Below, piece by piece: positions 35,001 through 43,580 of a stretch of DNA of 64,000 bases; position 1 is the stretch's first letter; each line of letters opens with the position of its first letter. The stretch lies in NCBI GenBank assembly GCA_010909165.1, contig MU008174.1:806001-870000 (forward strand), in the 5' to 3' direction. The translations under genes were made by a program, and so were the position numbers. The DNA comes from Anthoceros angustus (lineage: Eukaryota > Streptophyta > Anthocerotopsida > Anthocerotales > Anthocerotaceae). The notes under the pieces were generated by a model, which had not been told where the DNA came from, did not search any database, and saw nothing but the letters and a program-made list of their open reading frames with translations.

Positions 35001-35169
35001 TTGCAAGGGGCCCTGTCCCTCTCCATGAAAATGAAGTGCACCGCGCTATGCACCCATGATTTCGTGAAGTATTTGGTGAACCAATCCAGCCAAGACTAAG
35101 CCTAAAATGCAACCCCAGTGAACCAGCACCGGAGCTGAATGTTGGGCAAACAATAGTTGCCACATCCAT
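32062..35169 (-). CDS. PPR gene 2: PLS-class pentatricopeptide repeat protein with E/E+ end
   Basis: A single exon; 1035 residues from the first ATG at 35169. Seven S motifs plus one lone short S-type unit (GYAKSGKLQDAQRMF) match the layout of genes 1 and 7. Three consecutive P motifs read WTALxAGY and end in APN, a Thr/Asn pair in the recognition code, while later ones read WNA with a final Asp. The E and E+ domains end at CWWTDMDGLVHNFLVGDEG; the chain stops soon after, slightly shorter than gene 7, and there is no DYW domain. The leader HGCIARCTSFSWRGTGPLAR is a diverged form of the ACRVA leader. The likely location is mitochondrion or plastid. The start is uncertain by a few codons. Confidence 0.88.
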   Translation of the reverse strand: MDVATIVCPTFSSGAGSLGLHFRLSLGWIGSPNTSRNHGCIARCTSFSWRGTGPLARDCLCPAHASNWSMPDDGCLSRPAGYERRVMAESVSELCEQGQLTEAVEALGVLVQTDCRVSRTLFYSVIKKCAVEKDLVVGRCVHALTVRVGYESDTFLCNHILRMYASQGRLQEAMEVFSVVAVPDAFMWSSIISAHVTHGQAQQAIQLYRDMRGSSVKPDGHVFAAALQACAKMGDLETGQQVHADVLARDTEPHLIVANCLVDMYAKCGSLKDARRVFDGLRQRDVVTWTALIAGYSQQGMGEEALDLYGAMQEEGVAAPNAVTFVSLLQACAIVGSPALERGKQLHAQTTERALETDVSVANSLVNMYAKCGSLEDAQRMFDGLGQKDVVTWTALLAGYSHQGMGQEALQLYSAMQEEGVAAPNAVTFLSLLQACASVGTPALEKGKQLHAEIREQGLEVHVLVGSGLVNMYAKCGCLEDAQRVFDGLAYKDVVTWTALIAGYSQQGMGQEALQIYSVMQEESISAPNAVTFVSLLQACASVGTLALEKGKYLHQQIVERGLKLDVVVGCSLVNMYAKCGSLEHAQDVFDGLRQKNVVTWTTLITGYAKSGKLQDAQRMFDQLPEKDVVTWNAVIAGYSQQGMGQEALSLYSIMQDEDLVAPDCVTYVSLLQACASVGTLALEKGKELHAQIRERRLQADVFVANSLVYMYAKCGSLADAQRIFDGLAQKDVVTWNAMISGYSQQGMGQEALCLYKAMQEGSIIAPDSVTYVCLLKACANVAALHVGRQLHAQIEEQGLHADVLVAASLINMYSKVGSMVDAQQVFDTLIERDDVVWNSLIAGYTCQGDSKGVFDLFRRMRKDGIQPTGITFLSVLTVCSHKGLVHEGQQYFKAMSRLYGITPTAEHYTCMVDLLGRAGQLEEAVDLLRTIPVQPNAAVWHALLGACQKWGNVELGYHAFDEAVKVDKMDAAAYLLMSNIYTGAQMWEQAHEMQTRRTGIRAWKQPGQCWWTDMDGLVHNFLVGDEGLPRVKDI

Positions 35170-35556
35170 CCGCCTTTGCAGAGACAACCTGTTTCCACAA
35201 GCTCAAGTTTTGCAGCAGGCATCGCTACACCCCCCAGTGGATACGTGCCAGATTATTGAAGTGTGTCTGTCAACTCCCAAATTCAAACCTACATGATAGA
35301 CACGTTTCTTCTCGTAAGCAACTCCTCCACGCAGCCCACAGAATCAGACAAGTTCCGACTCCCCAGGCTGGCTGGCATGGTCGACCCAACAGCCCAACCA
35401 TCTGTTCATTGAGGGGCGACCCACCTCATCCAGCCGCGATGGCACAGAGCCGGTTGCCACGTCCGTTCCGATTCATACTACATATCTGTAACGCTTTTTG
35501 AAAACAAATCAGCCATCTCGAATACATGAACTTCAGACCGGAGGTGATCACATCGG

Positions 35557-35650
35557 GTAGATATATTTCTCATCAAAGAGGTCTCCCTCGGGTGAAGATC
35601 GCGTAGATATATTTCTCATACAAGAGGTCTCTCTCGGGTGAAGAGAGCTG
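35557..35650. repeat. 46-bp tandem duplication
   Basis: GTAGATATATTTCTCAT, followed by AGAGGTCT and CTCGGGTGAAGA, occurs twice, starting at 35557 and 35603, with only a few differences. Confidence 0.8.
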
Positions 35651-36174
35651 AGGGAAGTTAACAGGAGACTTTATTACGAAAAGGAGATCGGAAAACCATC
35701 TACCCAAGACAAGGGGACAATCCTCATCAGGGCACTAGACCATAGGGGGACTAACCTCCATTGCTGTGGCCAATGTTGTAATTGTTTACTGCACCAAGGA
35801 TATCAAAATCGGGATGCTGTGTTGTAACCCTATTGCATCAAGTATATCAAAATTGGGAATTTGGGAAGCAGCACTGCAATAACTTATATTATTTAAAAAT
35901 CCATAAAAATAATGAAAAACTCTGGTAGACCTTAAATAGCTAATTCTATGATTAAAAAGGTTGTAAAAATACAAATATACACAAACGTATTGCCTGGGTT
36001 GGCCTACAAAAGAAGGATAACTTCCGTTCCCTTAAGTGGGAGGGTGCGGTCCATATCCGACTCCAGGCATCACCATGACAACATATGAGAGAAAGCGCAC
36101 CCATCACCGCCACGGGCAAGAGTGATTGCTTCAGCTCTGTCAATCATATGCAAGAGGTTGCTTGACCATTTGCA

Positions 36175-36474
36175 GCTCATATTGTCGGTATTTAAGCTCA
36201 TATTGTCGGTATTTAAACTCATATTGTCTGTATTTAAAAAGCAAAAAACTGTCTCATATTGCCTGTATTTAAAAAGCAAAAAACTGTCTGTCATCTACCA
36301 AAATTTAAAAAGCAAAGTCCTGGCATTTCTGTATGTTGTCTTTCAGTCATAATATAACCAAGGGTACAAGAGACTCCTCATTGCCTTTGAGGAGGATAAC
36401 TCAGTTACAATACAACAAATAGTATTTACAAGACAACAAATAGTATTTACAAGACAACAAATGGTAATTACAAG
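36175..36474. repeat. Two short minisatellites (21 bp and 22 bp)
   Basis: At 36175-36290, CTCATATTGTCGGTATTTAA units repeat three times and then change to longer units containing AAAAAGCAAAAAACTGTCT. At 36409-36474 a 22-bp unit, ACAACAAATAGTATTTACAA, occurs three times. Confidence 0.85.
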
Positions 36475-36576
36475 AGACTCTTCATTGTCTTTGACGAGAG
36501 ATAACTCACTGACTCTTCGGTTGATGAACAATCTCATAGTCTATGAAATATGATTGGGGCTCTAGACTTCTCAAGC

Positions 36577-36730
36577 GATGAAACAAGATTGCGGCTCTCC
36601 ACTTGAGAAGGATGAAACAAGATTGTGGCTCTCCACTTGAGAAGGATGAAACAAGATTGCGGCTCTCCACTTAAGAAGGATGAAACAAGATTGCGGCTCT
36701 CCACTTCTTCTCAGGTGATGAAATAGGATT
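36577..36730. repeat. 34-bp minisatellite, four to five copies
   Basis: Units of GATGAAACAAGATTGCGGCT followed by CTCCACTTGAGAAG repeat head to tail with single-base differences; the last copy is diverged. Confidence 0.85.
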
Positions 36731-36950
36731 GCTCTCGACTTGAGAAGAAGGCTTGGGGCGAGAGAAAAGTCACCTCCAAGCCCCATATATTTCTTTCAAA
36801 TCAAGAGTTCCAGTCTTGTCCACCTTATTATGCTTGATGTAGCCTTGGAAATTTCTTCTGGGATCTCACAGTCAATGAAATACCCTAGCAATCTCCCACA
36901 ATCCATGAAATAGCATAACAATCTCCCAGTCGATGAATTAGGATCGGGAC

Positions 36951-37070
36951 TGTCGATTTGAGAGCAACGCTTGGGGCAAGAGAGAAGTCACCTCCACGCC
37001 ACAAGAGTTTTGTCGATTTGAGAGCAACGCTTGGGGCAAGAGAGAAGTCACCTCCACGCCACAAGAGTTT
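36951..37070. repeat. Perfect 60-bp tandem duplication
   Basis: Positions 36951-37010 and 37011-37070 are the same except for the junction base (starting TGTCGATTTGAGAGCAACGC). Near identity shows a very recent duplication or an assembly artefact. Confidence 0.9.
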
Positions 37071-37280
37071 TTCTCAAATCGAGAGCCCTGATCTTGCCCA
37101 CCTTGTTAATATGCATAATATACAGAATGTAACTTTGGAAATCCTGCCCACCTTGGCATCCATAATGTACACATAGAAATCCTACTCTTGCATGACCTTG
37201 TCAAGATTATGGCTTGATAAGGTATTGGGAGGGCATGACTTATAAGTGTATATGATGCACGACAAGGTATAGAGGCGGGA

Positions 37281-37410
37281 AAATGATGGTATAAGCAAGT
37301 TCAAGGGTGAAGGCGCCTACGCTACCACGACTGTAACTCAGCAGGGGAAATGATGGTGTAAGCAAGTTCAAGGGTGAAGGCGCCTACGCTACCACGATGG
37401 TAACTCAGCA
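37281..37410. repeat. 67-bp tandem duplication
   Basis: AAATGATGGTATAAGCAAGT followed by TCAAGGGTGAAGGCGCCTAC is present twice, at 37281 and 37348, ending in TAACTCAGCA each time. Confidence 0.85.
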
Positions 37411-37424
37411 CTATGCAGAACCAC

Positions 37425-37750
37425 TGTAACTCAGCACTACGCACAACAAACAAAGCGCCTCAGCATTATGCACAACAAACAAAGCGCCATAGCCCACAAC
37501 AAACAAAGCACCTCGGCGCTACGCACAACAAACAAAGCATCGCAGCACTATCGACAACAAACAAAACCAAAGCACCTCAGCACTATCGACAACAACCAAA
37601 ACCAAAGCACCTCAGCACTATCGACAACAACCAAAACCAAAGCACCTCAGCACTGCGCACAACAAACAAAGCACCACAACACTATCCACAACAAACAAAG
37701 CCAAAGCGCCTCGACACTGCACACAACAAACAAAGAACTACGCACAGCAA
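37425..37750. repeat. CAACAAACAAAGC minisatellite, about ten units
   Basis: Units of about 25-42 bp built from CACTATCGACAACAAACAAA and CCAAAGCACCTCAG repeat about ten times with length variants. The Thr/Asn/Lys/His-rich frames on this strand are translations of the array. Confidence 0.85.
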
Positions 37751-37814
37751 ACATATACTCTTGCTATGAACAACGGCATCTTCCATGACAACTTCTCGAA
37801 TATTTATACACTAG

Positions 37815-38075
37815 GAGTGCCACTCCTAAAACTCTAAACACCATCATGTTATTTTGACAACTTGGACAACCCTAAGTGTCATGCTACCTTTGAGAACTCT
37901 ATAGAATCCTAAACTTTTTGACAACTCCACACAACCCTAATCACTATCATGTTACTCTTGACACCTTTAAACAATGTGAAATGATATTCTTGATAACTCT
38001 AAACGCCATAATATTACTTTGATAACTCTAAACAACCCTACAACTTTAACAACTCTAAATAATCCCAATTGTCAC
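37815..38075. repeat. Degenerate AACTCTAAAC/AACCCTA repeat
   Basis: Imperfect units around TTGACAACTCTAAACAACCC recur with intervals of about 60-75 bp. The AACCCTAA pieces look like plant telomere repeat but are not in a regular 7-bp array. Confidence 0.55.
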
Positions 38076-38449
38076 CTGGCAGCACCTGGCAGCAGCTGCG
38101 CTTGACACCTTTACGGAGGACAATTAGGGTTCCAACGTTCCAACACTGTTCGGGAGTTCGGGACCAAAAACATCGGTACAATTGTTCCCTGCGTGGAGAG
38201 ACAGACATTCATAAATGTATATTCATCGAGACAGCCGAGGTCACAACTCTAAGATAGTTGATTTATCAACAACAAGCTCAACAACAAGCTTCGACGTCCA
38301 CCTCAAATTCAGGTTTCAAACTCACCATAGGTGATGACGGAGGTGGTAGGGGTTTGATGTTCAACATCTGTGCCTTCTATAGTGCTCTTGAGCCAGCAGT
38401 GCCAATGGAAGGCCGGTCTCCTGTTAAGATCTTCCCATTGGAAAAGGAA

Positions 38450-38799
38450 TCAGCCAGTAGTCGCGGCACAAGCTCTTGCGCGTTGGAAAGCATTGTGCAA
38501 ACCGTCTATCCGTCTCATAACTGTGTCACTTGTGAAATTGCTGTTGGGAAGTACCGTGCACTCTGCAATCACAGTGGACCACTTGACATCAAGTATGCCA
38601 GCGAGGTATTTGAAACTACAGAGAAGTATGACGAGCTCGACTTGTGCATAACAAGCGTCTGCAAATGAAACGAAAAAGAAGGAACGATGGATCCACTGTT
38701 GGATAATTTGACAATGAATGCACTTCGCTTTTCACCAGAAACCAATGCAATAGTTGCAGCCAGCAAGAGCTGTAGGACGAGGAGCTTCGCCAGCGCCAT
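38450..38799 (-). CDS. Possible small secreted protein, two exons
   Basis: Exon 1 (38799-38736) encodes a strong signal peptide, MALAKLLVLQLLLAATIALV followed by SG. A donor G/GTGAAAAG and an acceptor TTTCATTTGCAG bound a 77-bp intron. Exon 2 (38658-38450) continues in phase with DACYAQVELVILLC and ends at a TGA after RARACAATTG, about 90 residues with five Cys. The signal peptide and the splice sites are the support; the mature part matches no family I know. The plus strand is also open across exon 2 (a frame ending TEKYDELDLCITSVCK), so the gene could be on the other strand or absent. Confidence 0.35.
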
Positions 38800-39032
38800 G
38801 ATGCCATTCGAGATTGTCTGTGATGAAGCTTGATCTTCCATCGCAGCTGGCCAGACCAGCAATATGTAGTAGTCCTGCGCTCCAGAAGAGATTCTGGCAT
38901 AATCCCATTCCATATGTCAAGTACTTGGCCAGCCGTAGGAATCAGGTGGCCAGATATGGGAGCACGAGAGCTTTGCCTTGAAGCCTGCACCGTGCTCATG
39001 GTTATCTAATGCCCTCCCGTCGTATTCCCATG

Positions 39033-42000
39033 TCACCAGCATTCCTTTGCCGTCGCCTTAGAGCATTCCATATACGCCTCTCTGTTCATTTCGGAAAAGA
39101 GCTGTTTCAGCCTAGCATAGATGTGTTCAATCTCAGGATGCCTCTTATCCCCAACCACAAAAATGTGCACCAGTCCTGCATTGTCTGTCCACCAGCTCTG
39201 GCCTGGCTGCTTCCATGCTCTGATTCCTATTCTCCTTGCCTGCATCTCCTCTGCCTGCTCCCACATACAGGCATTTGTGCAGATGTTTGACATCAACACA
39301 TATGCTGCAGCATCTTTCTTGTCTAGCTTCACCGTTTCATCAAAAGCATGGCGTCCCACCTCCACATTATCCCACTTTTGACAAGCACCCAGCAGAGTGC
39401 GCCAAACGGCAGCATTAGGCAGCACAGGCATCGCCCTTACCAAAGCAAGTGCCTCATGGATTCGGCCTGCCCGCCCCAGGAGATCCACCATGCATGTGTA
39501 GTGCTCTACGGTAGGAGTGATGCCGAAGTGTCTGCTCATAGCATTGAAGTATTCTCGCCCCCTGTTCACTAGGCCTGCATGGCTGCACGCTGTTAGTACA
39601 CTGAGGAATGTGATGCTGGCCGGTTGTATGCCATCCTCTCTCATTCTGTGAAACAAGTCCAAGACTCCTGCACTGTCTCCTTGACGGGTGTAACCTGCAA
39701 TCAGTGCATTCCAGGCCACATCATCTCTTTCGGGCATTGCATCAAATACTTGCTGTGCATCAACCATGCTCCCAGACTTTCCGTACATGTTTAACAAACT
39801 GCTGGCTACAAGCACATCACGCTGAAGGCCTTGTTCTTCAATGTGCGCATGTAGCTGCCTTCCCAGATGCAAAGCTGCCACATCTGCACATGCCTGTAGC
39901 AGGCACACAAATGTCACAGAATTGGGTGCCACAATGCCTTCGTCTCGCATAGCACTGTAAAGACGAAGGGCTTCTAGTGCCATGCCCTGCTGCGAATACC
40001 CTTTTATTATGGCACTCCATGACACCACGTTCTTTTGATCAAGTGCGTCAAACACGCCCTGAGCACACTCTAGGCTGCCACACTTTGCATACATATCTAC
40101 CAAACTGCTGGCTACAAACACATCAGATTGAAGCCCTTGTTCTCTGATTTCTGCGTGAAGTTGCTTCCCCTTCCCCAAAGCTGGGGTGCCAACACTGGCA
40201 CATGCCTGCAGGAGAGACACGAATGTCACAGGATCAGGTGCGGTGACGCCTTCTTGTTGCATAGCAATGTGGAGATGAAGGGCTTCCTGACCCATGCCCT
40301 GCTGGGAATATCCTGATATCATGGCATTCCACGTCACCACATTCTTTTGATCCAATCCATCAAACACTTCCTGAGCACTTTCTAGGCTGCCACACTTTGC
40401 ATACATGTTCACTAAACTACTGGCTATAAACACATCGGGTTCAAGTCCTCGTTCTCTAATTTGTGCATGTAGTTGCCTCCCCTTCTCTAGAGCCAAAATG
40501 CCTACACTTGCACATGCCTGCAGGAGGCACACAAATGTTACTGAATCTGGTACAGCCATGCCTTCTTGTAACATGCTATTATATAGATGAAGGGCTTCCT
40601 GGCCCATGCCCTGCCGGGAATAGCCTGCTATCAAAGCAGTCCAGGTCAGAACATTTTTTTGACCAAGCCCACCAAACACGATCTGAGCATCTTCCAAGCA
40701 GCCACACTTTGCGTACATGTTTACCAGGTTGAAACCTAAAACCTCATCAACCTCAAGTCCTTGTTCTCCAATCTGAATATGAAGTTGCTTCCCCTTTTCC
40801 CAAGCCAGGGTGCCAATACTAGCACATGCCTGCAGGAGGGACACAAACGTCAGAGAATCAGGTACAGCGCCGCCTTGTTCTTGCATCGCACTGTAGAGGC
40901 CAAGGGCTTCATGAGCCCTTCCCTGCTGGGAAAATCCTGCTATAAGAGCTGTCCAAGTCACCACATCCTTCTGACCAAGTACATGAAAAAGCCGTTCAGC
41001 ATCTTCCAAGCTGCCACACTTTACATACATATTTACCAAACTGTTGGCCACAAATGCATTTGATTGTAATTGTCCTCTAATTTGCGCATGAAGCTGCCTC
41101 CCCCTTTCCAGAGCTGGAGGGCCCATACTTGCGCAGGCCTGCAGGAGGCACAAAAATGTCACAGAATCAGGTGCAACAATGCCCTCTTCTTGCATAATCC
41201 TGTAGACGCGAAGGGCTTCTGGGCCCATGCCCCGGTGGCTATACCCTGCTATAAGCGCATTCCACGTCACCACATTTTTCTGACCAAGACAGTCAAAGAC
41301 ACCTTGAGCATCTTCCAGGCTGCCACACTTTGCATACATGTTCACCAGGCTGCAACCTACAATAGCATCGACTTCAAGCATTAGTTCTCCAATATGTGCA
41401 TGAAGCTGCTTCCCATTTTCTAGAGCGACGGTGCCCAAACTTGCACATGCCTGCAAGAGTGACACCAGTGTCACGGAATCAGGTACAACAATGCCTCCTT
41501 CTTGCATAGCACTGTAGAGATGAAGAGCTTCTTGACCCATACCCTGCTGTGCATATCCTGCTATAAGAGCAGTCCACGTCACCACATCTTTTTTGCACAG
41601 TCCATCAAAGACTCTCTGAGCCTCTTCCAAGCGGCCACACTTTGCATACATGTTTACCAAACTGTTGGCCACACACACATCCGCTTGATGTCCACGTTGG
41701 ATGATTTCTGCATGAAGCTGCTTCCCCCTCTCCAAACCCGGGGTGCCCACACTTGCACAAGCCTGGAGGAGGCACAAAAATGTCACAGTATCAGGCGAAA
41801 CCGTGCTGTCTTCTTGCATAGCACTGTAGAGAAAAAAGGCTTCTCGGGCCATGCCCTGCTGGGAGTACCCTCCTATCATGGCATTCCAGGTCAACACATT
41901 TTTCCGACCAAGCCCATCAAACACACCCTGAGCGTCCCCTAGGCTCCCACACTTCGCATACATGTTTACCAGGCTGCATCCTACAACAACATCGACCATA

Positions 42001-42749
42001 ACTCCTCCTTCCCCCATCTGTGCAGTTCCCAACACGTCAGCATGCACCTGCTGCCCAGCTGTCAAGTCCCTAGCCCTTGCACAAGCTTGAAGAGCTGCTG
42101 CAAATACATGCCCATCTGGCTTCACACCTGACCTGCGCATCCGACGATACAGTTGTATGGCCTGCTTAGCCTCTCCATGGTTAACATGTGAAGAAATTAT
42201 GGATGACCACATGAAAGCATCTGGCTTGGCAACAAAGGTGAACGCATCCATCGCTTCCTGCAACATGGCATGAGAGGCATACATTCGCATGATGTGATTG
42301 CACAAGAACGAGTCCGAGCCATACCCCCGCTCCACGACGAGAGCATGGACACGGCGACCCAGAACCAGATCCCTCTGCACCACACATTTCTTGATGACTG
42401 TGTAAAATACAGATCGAGCTATAAGACAATCTATCTGCACCAGCAGTCCCAGAGCCTCAACAGCCTCACTGATCTGCGCCTGCTGGCATAGCTGTCTCAC
42501 GCTTTCAGCAGTCACTCCTTGTTCATACGCTGCAGGCCTACGCTCATCCGGGCAGTCCGATGCAAGGGCACCAAATCCAGTATGCATACCCGGTCCGCAC
42601 CTTGAGGTGAGACCACCACCAGCTTTGTTCCTGGAGAATCTGGCACTCCACCCATGTTTCGTTCCCGCGTCTACAAGAGCTGTAGCTCCAGGAAGCCCTC
42701 TGTGTGTGTGATGCGCGACGCGGCAGGCAGCAATCACCCGCAGAAGCAT
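39033..42749 (-). CDS. PPR gene 3: PLS-class pentatricopeptide repeat protein with E/E+ end
   Basis: A single exon; 1238 residues from the first ATG at 42749, giving the leader MLLRVIAACRVAHHTHRG, close to those of genes 4 and 7. Nine S motifs: MYASHAMLQEA first, then MYAKCGSLEDA types, with MYGKSGSMVDA last. The central L motifs have the form ACASVGTPALEKGKQLHA. The P motifs mix WNA..PD (predicted U), WTA..PD (predicted G) and one WSA..PN. The C-terminus is E (EHYTCMVDLLGRAGRIHEA), ACQKWDNVEVGRHAF and E+ (SWWTDNAGLVHIFVVGDKRH) with a short tail and no DYW domain. It lies head to head with gene 4 across about 830 bp that contain a tRNA-Glu gene. There is no lone S-type insertion, unlike genes 1, 2 and 7. 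Confidence 0.9.
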   Translation of the reverse strand: MLLRVIAACRVAHHTHRGLPGATALVDAGTKHGWSARFSRNKAGGGLTSRCGPGMHTGFGALASDCPDERRPAAYEQGVTAESVRQLCQQAQISEAVEALGLLVQIDCLIARSVFYTVIKKCVVQRDLVLGRRVHALVVERGYGSDSFLCNHIMRMYASHAMLQEAMDAFTFVAKPDAFMWSSIISSHVNHGEAKQAIQLYRRMRRSGVKPDGHVFAAALQACARARDLTAGQQVHADVLGTAQMGEGGVMVDVVVGCSLVNMYAKCGSLGDAQGVFDGLGRKNVLTWNAMIGGYSQQGMAREAFFLYSAMQEDSTVSPDTVTFLCLLQACASVGTPGLERGKQLHAEIIQRGHQADVCVANSLVNMYAKCGRLEEAQRVFDGLCKKDVVTWTALIAGYAQQGMGQEALHLYSAMQEGGIVVPDSVTLVSLLQACASLGTVALENGKQLHAHIGELMLEVDAIVGCSLVNMYAKCGSLEDAQGVFDCLGQKNVVTWNALIAGYSHRGMGPEALRVYRIMQEEGIVAPDSVTFLCLLQACASMGPPALERGRQLHAQIRGQLQSNAFVANSLVNMYVKCGSLEDAERLFHVLGQKDVVTWTALIAGFSQQGRAHEALGLYSAMQEQGGAVPDSLTFVSLLQACASIGTLAWEKGKQLHIQIGEQGLEVDEVLGFNLVNMYAKCGCLEDAQIVFGGLGQKNVLTWTALIAGYSRQGMGQEALHLYNSMLQEGMAVPDSVTFVCLLQACASVGILALEKGRQLHAQIRERGLEPDVFIASSLVNMYAKCGSLESAQEVFDGLDQKNVVTWNAMISGYSQQGMGQEALHLHIAMQQEGVTAPDPVTFVSLLQACASVGTPALGKGKQLHAEIREQGLQSDVFVASSLVDMYAKCGSLECAQGVFDALDQKNVVSWSAIIKGYSQQGMALEALRLYSAMRDEGIVAPNSVTFVCLLQACADVAALHLGRQLHAHIEEQGLQRDVLVASSLLNMYGKSGSMVDAQQVFDAMPERDDVAWNALIAGYTRQGDSAGVLDLFHRMREDGIQPASITFLSVLTACSHAGLVNRGREYFNAMSRHFGITPTVEHYTCMVDLLGRAGRIHEALALVRAMPVLPNAAVWRTLLGACQKWDNVEVGRHAFDETVKLDKKDAAAYVLMSNICTNACMWEQAEEMQARRIGIRAWKQPGQSWWTDNAGLVHIFVVGDKRHPEIEHIYARLKQLFSEMNREAYMECSKATAKECW

Positions 42750-43580
42750 ACCAGGAACCTGTGGATTCAAGCGTGAACACACAACCCAGCTCGGTCACGG
42801 CAGCTGGGCCAGTTCCACAGATCGTTGAGTCCATATCCACATGCGTTAGCACAGATCCGCGAGGGCTTCAGCAATCTCGACTTCAGGAGGCCTGGGGCAG
42901 CTCAGACCGCAGTTTGGCGACCACTTCTGCCTAGCGTTAAACCAACCAACGATGAACAGTCTGATAGGATCTAGCCTGCAAAGACTATTTGACAGACACG
43001 TGCAAAACAGACGATGTACGTCTCAAACATCTATGAGGTCGTCTCAATATTCCGTTGCCGGGACTCGAACCCGGGTCGCTCGGGTGAGAGCCGAGTATCC
43101 TAACCGTCTAGACTACAACGGATTGATGTCTGCGTCTAAGTAATTATTAAATAAGTTTAATAAAATTGGTACATTTTCAAGCCTGCCCCCATAGCCCAAG
43201 GGGTGAGCCACATATGTACATACATTGATAGGCATCTGGCTTCACAGTTTGTTCTACGGATTCGGATGCTGCTTGTCTGACTGAAACTGCAGCTCTCCAG
43301 ACAACCATGTCTAAAACCTGGAACGTTGGAAATTGGAATGTTTATCGCTGGGAGCAGCAGACTTGCGAATGCTGATTTTTGTCGTTTGTTCGTCTTTCGG
43401 TAACTGTCCAGGATAGCAGCACGCAGTAGGAGCAAGCAATCCATCCAGTGATTCTTCCACTGCTTGGGTTGCTTATGTCTCTCTGTCCAAGCATCATGTG
43501 TGCTGGACGATCTCTCCCGAGTAACAACGGAAGTGCACTGGTATGTACAGGGGACACAGGTTCAGCGTGTGCTTCCACAG
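42750..43580. other. Divergent region between PPR genes 3 and 4
   Basis: About 830 bp separate the two starts and hold the tRNA-Glu gene. The part just before gene 4 (GCTTCCACAG before ATGATG at 43581) looks like a splice acceptor, so gene 4 may have a 5' leader intron. No other gene was seen. Confidence 0.45.
43050..43122 (-). tRNA. tRNA-Glu (anticodon CTC)
   Basis: A complete cloverleaf on the minus strand. The acceptor stem TCCGTTG (43122-43116) pairs with CAACGGA (43057-43051), discriminator A at 43050. The D arm is TAGTCTAGACGGTTAGGATA, the anticodon stem-loop is CTCGGCTCTCACCCGAG with anticodon CTC, and the T arm is CCCGGGTTCGAGTCCCGG. There is no intron and no encoded CCA, as expected for a nuclear gene. 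Confidence 0.95.

Larger units (their letters stand above)
35170..38449. other. Gene-free region of clustered minisatellites
   Basis: From 35.2 to 38.4 kb I find no convincing gene. A 46-bp duplication lies at 35557-35650, and seven unrelated minisatellites follow between 36175 and 38075. The frames at 37413-37788 and 36958-37176 are translations of repeat units. The last few hundred bases before 38450 (Gln-rich frame starting at 38258) have no recognisable domain. Confidence 0.55.

Noticed and set aside
37425-37750. CRISPR-like array
   Set aside because: Unit length varies, spacers are not unique and there are no cas genes; it is a plant minisatellite.
37815-38075. Interstitial telomere repeat
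   Set aside because: AACCCTAA occurs but not as a regular TTTAGGG array; the period is about 60-75 bp.
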